Part shown: in pieces, positions 17,801-26,561 of the stretch
Position numbering within the stretch: position 1 is the first letter of the stretch
Layout: every line of letters starts with the position of its first letter
Position numbers and translations under genes: made by a program
The notes under the pieces: model-generated
Told to the model about the DNA's origin: nothing
Databases searched by the model: none
What the model saw: the letters and a program-made list of their open reading frames with translations, nothing else
NCBI GenBank assembly: GCA_002026015.1
Contig: MWOY01000107.1
Coordinates: forward strand, 52,236-116,235
Length of the DNA stretch: 64,000 nt
From: Prochlorococcus sp. HOT208_60m_808G21
Lineage (GTDB): Bacteria > Cyanobacteriota > Cyanobacteriia > PCC-6307 > Cyanobiaceae
Reading direction: 5' to 3'

Positions 17801-18472
17801 ATGCAGGCTGTGATTTTAACAGGTATAGTTGCAGGATTTGTGCATGTAGTTAGTGGCGCTGATCATCTAATTGCAATGGCACCAGCAGCGATTAATAATC
17901 CCCAAAAAGCTCTTAAAAATAGTTTCTCATGGGGCTTAGGACACTCTTCAGGAGTCCTCTTGTTAGCTTTTCTAGCGATTTTTATTAAGGATATTACGCC
18001 ATTAAACAAATTTTCTAATATTGCCGAATTCCTAGTTGGAATTTCACTTCTAATTGTTGGAGTATTTGCTATGAAAAATTCTTTTCAATTAAGTATCCAC
18101 TCGCATTCCCATGAGCATGAGAATGGAATTGCCCATCGTCACTTTCACTTTCATGTTAAGGAACAAAAAAATAATAATAAGCACTCACATGCTTTGACTG
18201 GTTTAGGCTTGCTACACGGTATAGCTGGAGGTTCACATTTTCTTGCAGTTCTTCCTGCTTTAGCACTACCTTTAACAAGCGCTTGCTTATATTTGATTTC
18301 ATATTTGATTGGTTCACTCATAAGTATGAATCTTTTTACTTGTTTAATATCTTTTACTACCTTTAAAGCAAGTCAAAAATTTGTTAAAAGATTAATAGCT
18401 GTAGCAGGAGGGCTTTCCTTTTCTTTGGGATTATTTTGGATTCAAAGAAGTGCTTCTGTTTTTTTGAATTAA
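17801..18472 (+). CDS. putative nickel permease beside Ni-SOD genes
   Basis: A membrane protein of 223 residues with about six hydrophobic segments, an N-terminal HVVSGADHLIAMAP motif resembling the nickel-binding HxxxxDH motif of NiCoT/UreH-type transporters, a matching LLHGIAGGSHFLAVLP later, and a central loop with ten histidines (about residues 100-130). The track's TTG start at 17786 is replaced by the ATG at 17801. It converges on sodX, overlapping it tail to tail by 42 bases, and sodN follows. Nickel uptake for Ni-SOD is inferred from the His-rich loop, the motif and this neighbourhood; transport of another metal such as cobalt remains possible. Confidence 0.8.
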   Translation: MQAVILTGIVAGFVHVVSGADHLIAMAPAAINNPQKALKNSFSWGLGHSSGVLLLAFLAIFIKDITPLNKFSNIAEFLVGISLLIVGVFAMKNSFQLSIHSHSHEHENGIAHRHFHFHVKEQKNNNKHSHALTGLGLLHGIAGGSHFLAVLPALALPLTSACLYLISYLIGSLISMNLFTCLISFTTFKASQKFVKRLIAVAGGLSFSLGLFWIQRSASVFLN

Positions 18473-18832
18473 AAAATATTTTAATTTAGGAATAATTAAT
18501 TTAGAGGTGACAATCCCAATTATTTTTTCGTTATTGATTAATCCAAATTTATTACTATCTTCGCTAAATTCAACATTGTCGCCAATAACCTCAACGTTAT
18601 TTTGATTTACTGAATTTATTCTTTTTATTAGGTTTTTATTTTTAATTGGATGATTAAAAATAACTATTTGTCGGTTTTTAAGTATTGATTTATTCTTTTT
18701 ATATTTTTTAAAAAATACAATATCACCCTCTTTTAGGTAAGGAAACATCGATTCACCACTTATAATCGCAGTTTTTCTTAAACCTAAAAAAAATAAAATA
18801 AAATCAAAAAAACTTTTGAAAATAACTCTGAT
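18431..18832 (-). CDS. sodX: Ni-SOD maturation protease, start codon unusual
   Basis: A signal-peptidase-like serine protease expected to trim the SodN propeptide. The track starts it at ATG 18748 (MFPYLKEGD), but the in-frame codons just upstream read AIISGES, so the catalytic Ser of the S-G-x-S-M motif lies before that Met and must be translated. Between the upstream in-frame TAG and this Ser there is no ATG, GTG or TTG. An ATC at 18832 overlaps the last A of the sodN TAA (TAATC), where a TAATG coupling would be expected. I place the start there (133 residues), giving an N-terminal hydrophobic segment (FFDFILFFLG). An ATT start slightly downstream is an alternative. The C-terminus overlaps the convergent permease gene. 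Confidence 0.75.
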   Translation of the reverse strand: MRVIFKSFFDFILFFLGLRKTAIISGESMFPYLKEGDIVFFKKYKKNKSILKNRQIVIFNHPIKNKNLIKRINSVNQNNVEVIGDNVEFSEDSNKFGLINNEKIIGIVTSKLIIPKLKYFLIQKNRSTSLNPK

Positions 18833-19305
18833 TAACTAGCTTTTACAAAAGCGTCTGATCTTCCTTTTGAAGCCCAGAAAATATTATGAATTTTTTCTAC
18901 ATAACTCATAAGTTCTTCAGCTTGGGCTAAGTCAACATTAACTTTGCATGCACTGCATAATTTGGCCGCCTTCCAAATGGTTTCATGTAAGTCTGGGTAA
19001 GTTTCTAAGTGAACTGGTTTAAAGTAATCTGTCCACAAAATTAGAATCTCTTTCTTTGTTTCTTTTGCTTGCTCTTCTTTAACTGCAACATATCTAGAAA
19101 ATGTATTACTGTATGCAGCCCACTCTGCTGAATCAGTGCTAGAAGGAGCTTCTAATGCAATAAGTTTTTTCGTCATTGATAAAACTGCTTCAGCTGCAAC
19201 TCTCGTAGATGCTGGGTCATAAACTCCACAAGGACCATCGCAGTGAGCATGGACTGTCATTGGGGATTTTTTATCTAGAAAAGAATTGATGAATTTACTT
19301 AACAT
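18832..19305 (-). CDS. sodN: nickel-dependent superoxide dismutase
   Basis: Ni-SOD disproportionates superoxide with a nickel held by the N-terminal hook of the mature protein. The hook HCDGPCGVYDP is exact, with His21 as residue 1 after removal of a 20-residue leader and Cys22 and Cys26 as ligands. The remainder is the four-helix bundle and total length is 157, normal for the family. The next gene on the strand is the maturation protease sodX, overlapping by one base, and a putative nickel permease converges on the pair. Picocyanobacteria commonly use Ni-SOD in place of Fe-SOD. Confidence 0.97.
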   Translation of the reverse strand: MLSKFINSFLDKKSPMTVHAHCDGPCGVYDPASTRVAAEAVLSMTKKLIALEAPSSTDSAEWAAYSNTFSRYVAVKEEQAKETKKEILILWTDYFKPVHLETYPDLHETIWKAAKLCSACKVNVDLAQAEELMSYVEKIHNIFWASKGRSDAFVKAS

Positions 19306-19383
19306 TTCAAATATTTGGTGTTGTATATATATTACTTGGAGATTAACTAAATTGAAAAGTCTTAGATAATTTTCTTACTTAAT

Positions 19384-19956
19384 TTAATTGACTTTTAATA
19401 ATTCAACTTCAAATATTAAAGTCGCATTAGCAGGAATTACATTTCCAGCTCCTCTTGATCCGTATCCAAGTTCCGGAGGTATTGTTAATTTTCTTTTGCC
19501 TCCAACTTTCATTCCTGCCACACCTTCGTCCCAACCTTTTATTACTCGTCCGGCACCCAAGGGAAAGCTGAATGGAGCTCTGCCGATACTGGTATCAAAT
19601 TGTGTCCCATCTTCTAGTGTTCCTGTGTAATTTACAGTAACTGTTTGCCCAGCACTAGCCTCATCTCCTTCCCCGTTTATGATGTCTGTAATAATTAGAC
19701 CACTTTCTGTAGTCACTGAATTTTTATCTAATGGTGTTTCTTCTGCCATAGCGAAAAGTATAGGATTTGGATCTGATGGGTCTAGTTCAAATAAATTATT
19801 ATTTGAGACATTTGATGTTTTTGCAACAGGTGTTCTTTGAATTGACTGTGTTTCTGATTCAGCAGCATTAACAACTTGAGGTGAATTAAATTGACTGAAA
19901 AGAGTTAATGAAACACAAAAAACAAAAACTGCAAAACTAATAAAGACTTCTTTCAC
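19384..19956 (-). CDS. FKBP-type peptidyl-prolyl cis-trans isomerase, exported
   Basis: A 190-residue protein with an N-terminal hydrophobic signal or anchor (about residues 5-20, ending near VNAAES), a low-complexity linker, and a C-terminal FKBP domain from about residue 95: [59 protein letters not shown]. These include the FKBP active-site aromatic and Asp residues. It likely assists folding on the periplasmic or lumenal side. It lies about 80 bases upstream of sodN on the same strand. Confidence 0.93.
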   Translation of the reverse strand: MKEVFISFAVFVFCVSLTLFSQFNSPQVVNAAESETQSIQRTPVAKTSNVSNNNLFELDPSDPNPILFAMAEETPLDKNSVTTESGLIITDIINGEGDEASAGQTVTVNYTGTLEDGTQFDTSIGRAPFSFPLGAGRVIKGWDEGVAGMKVGGKRKLTIPPELGYGSRGAGNVIPANATLIFEVELLKVN

Positions 19957-20042
19957 TTAAATTTTGAAAGTTACTAAAACTTAGTCTACAGAATGAAGGT
20001 ACAATAAATGGGTGATTATAAATTTAATTTCTTAATTTTAGA

Positions 20043-21530
20043 TTGTTAATACCAACTCAAATTAAAAGTCTAAGACAATATTTTTACCCTTGTTTAGGAG
20101 GGATTTTAGGAGGAATTTCAGTTTCAACTCATTTTTGGCTGATTTTTATGCCGATATCATTATTTATTTTATGGAAGGGAAGTGAAAGGAGAATAGCAAA
20201 TTTTTGTTGGGGTTTTTTCTTTATCTTGACAAGTCATTCTTGGCTTTATGATCTTCATCCATTGACATGGCTTGGGTTTTCATGGCTAGCAAGTTTAATT
20301 ATTGCCATTTTAATATTATTATTTTGCGCTTTTTTGGGTGGGATATTAGTTTATTTATGGGGATTGTTAGTTAAGATTATTCTCTGGAAAGAGGATGTTT
20401 TCAAAATGAAAATATTATCTTTAACAGTAAAAGTATTTTTTTTATCTTTAACTTGGGGTATTGGTGAATTGATACTTTCTCAAACACCTTTTTTTTGGAT
20501 AGGTTTAGGAGAGAGTATTATTCCAGGGGATATATATCTTGCTGGTTTAGCAAGATGGATTGGTGCGAGTGGTTTATGCGTATTACAAATATTGATTGGA
20601 TTTTGGATTTTTTATATTCAAGGTAGATGGGAAAGAAAACTTTACTTTAAAAAAATATTTCTTTTAGGACTTTTGGTTTTTATTTTCTTACATTTATTTG
20701 GAGGTTTAACAACTCCAATAAAAAGAAATTATGAATATCCAGTAGCTATTTGGCAAACTAATATACCAACAAGGGAAAAATTAAAAATAAGTGATGAATT
20801 TATTGAAGAAAAGCTATCTATCGCTCAAAAATATGCTTTATCAAACAAAGCGAAACTTCTTGTTGCTCCTGAAGGAACTCTATCCAATAATTTTTATTTT
20901 TCTAAAGGCCTTAAAGTCAATACCTTGTCAGGAGGTTTCAGAAATTCAAATAATGAGTTAAGAAGTTCTTTACTCGGATTTCAAATTGGAGATAAATCTT
21001 TTACCTCATTTATAGATAAAAATAGACTTGTTCCAATAGGTGAAAAAATACCTAGATTTCTAGATAGTTTTTCAAGAGGATTATCTGCAGTAGGAGGAAT
21101 TCAACCAGGCTCTGATTCAAGATTTTTTGATCCTAAATTTACACCCCCACTAGCAATAGCTATATGTTACGAAATTAGTGATGGACTAGAAATAAGAAAG
21201 GCTATTAATAGCGGTGCAAAACTAATAATAACTGCAGCAAATTTAGATCCATATCCTGCTAAGCTTTATAATCAATTCCTGTCTTTGGCTAGATTAAGAA
21301 GTATTGAAAATAAGAAAAATAATTTACTAGTATCAAATACCGGCCCTACGGGCTTAGTTAGGGATGATGGAAAAATAATTAAACTTTTAGATTACGATGT
21401 TGAACAAAATGAAATAGTGTTCCCTAATTTTTCATCCGAAAAGACTTTCTATACAAAATTTGGTGATAAACCTATTTTGTTTTTGTTTATATTATTTATG
21501 GGAATAAATTTCTTTTGGAAAATTAACTAA
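20043..21530 (+). CDS. lnt: apolipoprotein N-acyltransferase
   Basis: An integral membrane enzyme of 495 residues that N-acylates the Cys of lipoproteins. The first 230 residues form six or more hydrophobic helices; then comes a nitrilase-like periplasmic domain with the catalytic triad candidates Glu in VAPEGTLS, Lys in PIGEKIPRF and Cys in [10 protein letters not shown] final hydrophobic helix closes the protein ([16 protein letters not shown]). Family similarity is low but the three catalytic motifs are in order. The start is TTG at 20043. It overlaps the convergent mnmA by 8 bases. Confidence 0.88.
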   Translation: MLIPTQIKSLRQYFYPCLGGILGGISVSTHFWLIFMPISLFILWKGSERRIANFCWGFFFILTSHSWLYDLHPLTWLGFSWLASLIIAILILLFCAFLGGILVYLWGLLVKIILWKEDVFKMKILSLTVKVFFLSLTWGIGELILSQTPFFWIGLGESIIPGDIYLAGLARWIGASGLCVLQILIGFWIFYIQGRWERKLYFKKIFLLGLLVFIFLHLFGGLTTPIKRNYEYPVAIWQTNIPTREKLKISDEFIEEKLSIAQKYALSNKAKLLVAPEGTLSNNFYFSKGLKVNTLSGGFRNSNNELRSSLLGFQIGDKSFTSFIDKNRLVPIGEKIPRFLDSFSRGLSAVGGIQPGSDSRFFDPKFTPPLAIAICYEISDGLEIRKAINSGAKLIITAANLDPYPAKLYNQFLSLARLRSIENKKNNLLVSNTGPTGLVRDDGKIIKLLDYDVEQNEIVFPNFSSEKTFYTKFGDKPILFLFILFMGINFFWKIN

Positions 21531-22680
21531 TTAATCCACCACCTAATAAAATTTCTCCTTTATAAAAAACTGCAGCTTGTCCAGGCGCTACCGAACTTTG
21601 ACTTTCTTCAAAAATTAATTTAAATGTTGTAGTTGTATTATCTAAATTTTTCAAAGGTATTAATGTACCTTTTACTGGATTACTTCTGTATCTGATTTGT
21701 GCTTCTACTTCTATCTCTTGCTCAGGTTCTTCGATTGAAACCCAATTAACCTTAATAATTATTGCTTCCTTATTTAATAGATCACTTTTATCTGCTACAT
21801 AAACTATGTTTTTTACCCTGTCTAAACTTTTTACATATAGTGGTTCCGGCCAAGCAATGCCCAACCCTTTTCTCTGACCTACTGTAAAGTGCTGAATTCC
21901 ATTGTGCGTCCCAAGGACTTTCCCATTTACATGCACAATTTCTCCTTCTTTGGGTTCTATGTGTTTGTCGATAAATATCTGCATTGATCCATAATGCTCA
22001 ACTAAACATAAATCTTGACTTTCTGGTTTTTGAGCAGTTCTAAGGCCTAATCTGAGGGCTTCCCTTCTAGTTTCTTCTTTTTTCATTTCACCAAGAGGGA
22101 ATTCTAATCTGCTTAATACTTCTTGAGAAAGAGAATAAAGAAAGTAACTTTGGTCTTTGTTTTCGTCAGCACCTCTAAGAAGAAGGAATTCCTTAAATAC
22201 AAGGCTCTTGCAATCAAGTGTTTTAGCATAAGATGATTTATTTATCCTTGCGTAATGTCCGGTCGCAATATGAGTAAAGTCTTTTTTACTTATTGCGTAA
22301 TTGAGCATCTCTTCAAACTTCACATTCTTGTTGCACATCGAACATGGAAGTGGAGTGAATCCTTTCTCATAGCTTTCAGTAGTTTTTTTAATTACCTCTC
22401 TTTCGAAAATTTCTCTTGAGTCAATTATTTTATGATTTATTCCCAAATCTTCACAAAGGCCAGCAGCATCTACTAATCCTTCAGAACAACAGGAGCCTTG
22501 TCCTTTCATTAGCCAAAGAGTTAGTCCCTCAACATTCCAGCCTCTTTCTACAAGAAGGGCAGCTGAAAGGGAACTATCTACGCCACCAGAAAGACCTACA
22601 ATAATATTTTTCTTCTTTTTAGTTTTATTATTAGAAGAAAAAAAGTTCTCTAATTTTTTATCCTTTTGTGTCTTTAACAT
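21523..22680 (-). CDS. mnmA: tRNA-specific 2-thiouridylase
   Basis: MnmA thiolates U34 of tRNA-Lys, Glu and Gln. It has the PP-loop [16 protein letters not shown] near residue 29, catalytic Cys in [19 protein letters not shown], the second Cys in [13 protein letters not shown], and C-terminal motifs [17 protein letters not shown] and [11 protein letters not shown]. The first 25 residues are Lys-rich and variable. Length of 385 residues is normal. It is divergent from the hydrate-repair gene 46 bases away, so the two promoters share this gap. Confidence 0.96.
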   Translation of the reverse strand: MLKTQKDKKLENFFSSNNKTKKKKNIIVGLSGGVDSSLSAALLVERGWNVEGLTLWLMKGQGSCCSEGLVDAAGLCEDLGINHKIIDSREIFEREVIKKTTESYEKGFTPLPCSMCNKNVKFEEMLNYAISKKDFTHIATGHYARINKSSYAKTLDCKSLVFKEFLLLRGADENKDQSYFLYSLSQEVLSRLEFPLGEMKKEETRREALRLGLRTAQKPESQDLCLVEHYGSMQIFIDKHIEPKEGEIVHVNGKVLGTHNGIQHFTVGQRKGLGIAWPEPLYVKSLDRVKNIVYVADKSDLLNKEAIIIKVNWVSIEEPEQEIEVEAQIRYRSNPVKGTLIPLKNLDNTTTTFKLIFEESQSSVAPGQAAVFYKGEILLGGGLIS

Positions 22681-22726
22681 GGAAGTTTAAATTTTTGAAC
22701 AGTACTTCAATTGCTTTGTACTCATT

Positions 22727-24292
22727 ATGAATGAAATTGTATGGCCAACAATTGACTCTGAACATTTAATTGTTGATTCAAAGCAAATGTTGATATTGGA
22801 GAAAGAAATGTTTTCTGATGGAATGCCACAAGAAGCATTGATGGAAAAAGCTGGTATCCAAATTAGTAGATGGCTCTTAAAAAAGAAACCTCTTCTCAAG
22901 CATGGAATAACTGTTTTTATAGGTCCTGGGCATAATGGCGGGGATGGTGCAGTAATAGCTAGAGAGCTTTTTTTGAGAGGTTTTTATGTTCAGGTATGGT
23001 GTCCATTCCCGATAAAAAAAACATTAACAAATAATCACCTTAATTATCTTACATCTATTGGTGTCTCAAAATTAGTTGAGCCTCCTAATGCAAATGGGAA
23101 AGATCTTTGGATTGATGCAGTTTTTGGTAATAATCAAACACGAAAAGTTGATGATAAATTAATTAAACTGTTTAATCAAAAATTTCATAAAAAATCTGGA
23201 AAGGTAATAAGTATTGATATCCCAACAGGATTATGTCCTGATAAAGGAGAGCCTTTTTTAGATAACGCAGTAAAGGCAGACTATACCTTGGCCATTGGTC
23301 TTTATAAGATTGGGTTGACCCAAGATTCTGCTTTGCCTTTTATTGGAGAATTGCACCATATAGATGTGGGGATTCCTACTAGTAAACTGTCCAAAGTTGA
23401 TAAAAAGATTTTTAAGGTTACTTACAAAGATATAAAAAATATTGATTTACCTTCTTTACCAAAAAATTACAACAAATATCAAAGAGGTAGGACATTACTA
23501 ATAGCCGGAAGTGAAAAATATCCTGGTGCCGCATACTTGGCATTAAAAGGTGCTATATCAAGTGGAGCAGGCTTTATCTCTGCGGTCCTTCCTGGGATTG
23601 TTGCTGAATCTATTTGGCAAGTTGCCCCAGAAATAGTTTTAAAAGAAACTATGCAATCTAATCAAAATGGAAATGCGTCTTTATTTAGTGCATTAAAAAA
23701 TATTGATTTAACTGGGTTTGATTCATTAGCTGTCGGTCCAGGAATAGGAATTGATAATGATGATTGGCAAAAATCAAAAGACTATCTTATGGCTTTTGGA
23801 GGATTATTGATCTTGGATGCAGATGCACTTAATAGAATTTCGGAATCTAAGTTGGGGTCAAATTTCTTTTTAGAGAGAAAGTTTAAGACATGGATTACAC
23901 CACATAGCAAAGAATTTGGAAGATTATTTCCTGATATTAAATCTAAGACCAATGTTGGGCTAGCTAGTGATGCTGCAAAAGAATTCAATATCAGTATTTT
24001 GTTAAAAGGAGCTAATAGTATAGTTGCTGATAATAAAAAAGTATGGCAACTTTTTGGAACCGACTCTCAGACAGCTCGAGCTGGATTGGGTGATCTTTTA
24101 TTCGGTTTTGTAGCTGGTTGCTCTGCGATTGATTTAACCTTGTCTAGAAATATATCAACAGATTTTTTTGCTAAATATGTACTTTTGCATTCATTTGCTG
24201 CATCAAAGTGCAAAAGTGGGTCAAATGCTTCTGCTATTGGTGATGAACTGACAAAATTAGTGAGAAATATAAAAACGAGACAAATATCTTGA
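22727..24292 (+). CDS. nnr: bifunctional NAD(P)H-hydrate epimerase/dehydratase
   Basis: Repairs damaged NADHX and NADPHX. The N-terminal YjeF_N epimerase domain (about residues 1-220) has FIGPGHNGGDGAVIAREL, and SIDIPTGLCPDKG. The C-terminal ribokinase-like dehydratase domain has AGSEKYPGAAYLALKGA, LAVGPGIG, LLILDADALN, WITPHSKEFGRLF, LLKGANSIV and TARAGLGDLLFG. The fused arrangement and length of 521 match the usual bacterial bifunctional enzyme. It is monocistronic as far as can be seen. Confidence 0.95.
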   Translation: MNEIVWPTIDSEHLIVDSKQMLILEKEMFSDGMPQEALMEKAGIQISRWLLKKKPLLKHGITVFIGPGHNGGDGAVIARELFLRGFYVQVWCPFPIKKTLTNNHLNYLTSIGVSKLVEPPNANGKDLWIDAVFGNNQTRKVDDKLIKLFNQKFHKKSGKVISIDIPTGLCPDKGEPFLDNAVKADYTLAIGLYKIGLTQDSALPFIGELHHIDVGIPTSKLSKVDKKIFKVTYKDIKNIDLPSLPKNYNKYQRGRTLLIAGSEKYPGAAYLALKGAISSGAGFISAVLPGIVAESIWQVAPEIVLKETMQSNQNGNASLFSALKNIDLTGFDSLAVGPGIGIDNDDWQKSKDYLMAFGGLLILDADALNRISESKLGSNFFLERKFKTWITPHSKEFGRLFPDIKSKTNVGLASDAAKEFNISILLKGANSIVADNKKVWQLFGTDSQTARAGLGDLLFGFVAGCSAIDLTLSRNISTDFFAKYVLLHSFAASKCKSGSNASAIGDELTKLVRNIKTRQIS

Positions 24293-24431
24293 AAGAAACA
24301 ATTTAAGAGAGTTATTTATAGTTTTAAACACAAAAGTATACAAATATTACTTGAAATCTGAAGCGCGCATTAAATATTTGGCCATTTCTTTAAAAGTGTA
24401 GGAAAGTTTTAATACCTAAAAAGGTCAACAA

Positions 24432-25373
24432 ATGGTTACATCATTACCAACCCAATCAGAACAACCGAAAAGGAGGAGTAATGATCCGATAAGTTGGTAT
24501 TTGCAGAATATTGGTAGAGTTCCTCTATTAACTCCTGCCGAAGAGATTGAATTGGGTAATCAAGTCCAGAAGATGATGATTCTTACAGAAGATGGACAAT
24601 TAAATGAAAAGATTAATGATTTTACCACTCAGCAAAAGCGAACAATAAAAATTGGTCGAAGAGCTAAAGAAAGAATGATGAAAGCTAATTTAAGATTAGT
24701 TGTCAGTGTGGCAAAAAAATATCAAGGTAAAGGATTGGAATTACTTGATTTAGTACAAGAAGGTTCTCTTGGTTTAGAGAGGGCTGTTGAAAAATTTGAT
24801 CCGACAAGAGGATATAAGTTTTCTACTTATGCCTTTTGGTGGATTAGGCAAAGTATGACAAGAGCAATTGCCTGTCAATCAAGAACAATTCGTTTACCTG
24901 TTCACTTAAGTGAAAGGTTAGCTTCTATTAGAAAAGTTAGTAGAGATTTGGCTCATAAGCTTGGTGCTATGCCAAGCAGAATTGAAATTGCAGAGGCAAT
25001 GGAAATTGATGTTGAAGAATTGGATTCTGTTTTAAGACAAGCTTTATCGACAAGTAGTTTAGATGCTCCAGTAAATGGTGATGATGGCAGGAGCTTTTTA
25101 GGTGATTTAATTGCAGATAGTAATAATGAAGAGCCTTTAGATCAAGTTGAACAGAAAATGCATCAAGAGCAACTTGGTAAGTGGTTAAGTCATTTAAGCG
25201 AGCAAGAACAACATGTTCTCAAACTAAGATTTGGACTTGATGCAAATGAGAGACATACGCTTGCAGAAATTGGAAGATTATTAGAAGTTTCTAGAGAAAG
25301 AGTAAGACAAGTTGAACTTAAGGCACTAAGAAAATTAAGGAATTTAACCAGAAAATTACCCAGCGGTATTTAA
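24432..25373 (+). CDS. group 2 RNA polymerase sigma factor
   Basis: A sigma-70 family protein of 313 residues. It has region 1.2 (PISWYLQNIGRVPLLTPAEE), region 2 (ANLRLVVSVAKKYQGKGLELLDLVQEGS and FSTYAFWWIRQSMTRAI, the melting and -10 recognition helices), region 3 (IRLPVHLSERL) and region 4.2 helix-turn-helix (LEVSRERVRQVELKALRKLR). It lacks the long region 1.1, so it is a non-primary type II factor of the SigA/RpoD-like group common in cyanobacteria. The gene has about 140 bases upstream and converges on pdhA with only one base between. Confidence 0.95.
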   Translation: MVTSLPTQSEQPKRRSNDPISWYLQNIGRVPLLTPAEEIELGNQVQKMMILTEDGQLNEKINDFTTQQKRTIKIGRRAKERMMKANLRLVVSVAKKYQGKGLELLDLVQEGSLGLERAVEKFDPTRGYKFSTYAFWWIRQSMTRAIACQSRTIRLPVHLSERLASIRKVSRDLAHKLGAMPSRIEIAEAMEIDVEELDSVLRQALSTSSLDAPVNGDDGRSFLGDLIADSNNEEPLDQVEQKMHQEQLGKWLSHLSEQEQHVLKLRFGLDANERHTLAEIGRLLEVSRERVRQVELKALRKLRNLTRKLPSGI

Positions 25374-25374
25374 T

Positions 25375-26448
25375 CTAATCTTCTGCCCAAATATATTTGG
25401 TTAATTCTTCTGAAGGAGGTTCAGGTGCTTCAATTGCATTTTTAACTGACTCTGATATTTCAGCATCAATTTTCTTTTCAATAATTTTTAATTCTTCTTC
25501 CGTAGCGAATTTACCGTCAATAATTTCTTGAGCTAATTTCTTAATAGGATCTCTTTTACCCCAAAACTCCTTCTCTTTTTCAGACCTTAATTCATCTGGA
25601 TCTGCAAGAGAATGCCCTCTATACCTATAAGTTAAACATTCTAAAAGTGTGGGCCCTTCTCCTGCCCTAGCTCGCTCAATTGCTCTTTGTGCTGCCCCTC
25701 TTACTGCTAGTACATCCATCCCATCAACTTCCTCGCCGTGCATGCCAAAAGCAGACGCTTTTCTCCAGATTTCAGGATTACTAGTAGCTCTATCATGAGC
25801 CATGCCAATAGCCCATTTATTATTTTCAACAACAAAAATTATGGGTAATTTCCATAACTGGGCCATATTTAAACATTCAAAAAACTGCCCATTATTGCAA
25901 GTCCCATCCCCAAAAAATGCTGCAGTTACCGCATCACTATTACTATTCCCAGCAACTTCTTTTTTGTATTTACTTGAAAAGGCTGCCCCTAAGGCAACTG
26001 GAATTCCCTCTCCAATAAATGCATATCCTCCGAGTAGGTGATGCTCTCTTGAAAATAAGTGCATGGATCCACCTCGGCCTTTACTACAACCAGTGGATTT
26101 ACCAAAAAGTTCACTCATTACTTCGAATGATGGAACTCCAGCACTTAGTGCATGAACATGATCGCGATAGGTACTACAAAACCAATCATGTTTCTTTTTC
26201 ATGGCGCCAATTATTCCCGTGCTTATAGCCTCTTGACCATTATATAAATGAACGAAACCAAACATTTTTCCCCTGTAATACATTTCTGCACACTTATCTT
26301 CAAACCTACGACCAAGCGTCATGTCTTCATAAAGAAATAATCCGGTTTCTCGATCTAATTCGGCTTTTTTTATGTCTTGAAGATTTGAGATTCTCTCTAC
26401 GTGTGTTTCCAAGAAAAATACCTTAACGAAGTTTTGATTTGTTAACAT
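25375..26448 (-). CDS. pdhA: pyruvate dehydrogenase E1 component, alpha subunit
   Basis: The thiamine-diphosphate-binding alpha subunit of the pyruvate dehydrogenase complex. It shows the entry motif [42 protein letters not shown], and the TPP motif [17 protein letters not shown], ending ENNKWAIG. Phosphorylation-loop residues [15 protein letters not shown] are present as in E1-alpha. At 357 residues length is normal. lpdA (E3) is in the same window; E1 beta and E2 are not. It is divergent from ftn2 across 113 bases. Confidence 0.95.
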   Translation of the reverse strand: MLTNQNFVKVFFLETHVERISNLQDIKKAELDRETGLFLYEDMTLGRRFEDKCAEMYYRGKMFGFVHLYNGQEAISTGIIGAMKKKHDWFCSTYRDHVHALSAGVPSFEVMSELFGKSTGCSKGRGGSMHLFSREHHLLGGYAFIGEGIPVALGAAFSSKYKKEVAGNSNSDAVTAAFFGDGTCNNGQFFECLNMAQLWKLPIIFVVENNKWAIGMAHDRATSNPEIWRKASAFGMHGEEVDGMDVLAVRGAAQRAIERARAGEGPTLLECLTYRYRGHSLADPDELRSEKEKEFWGKRDPIKKLAQEIIDGKFATEEELKIIEKKIDAEISESVKNAIEAPEPPSEELTKYIWAED

Positions 26449-26561
26449 TCTAAGCCGTGAAGGGCAATTTTCATGATTTTTTTTAATAACTCTGTAAGAC
26501 CTTATGAAAAAATTTTTTAACTTGATAAAATTTGTCTAAGAATTTTCAATAGGATATTTGT

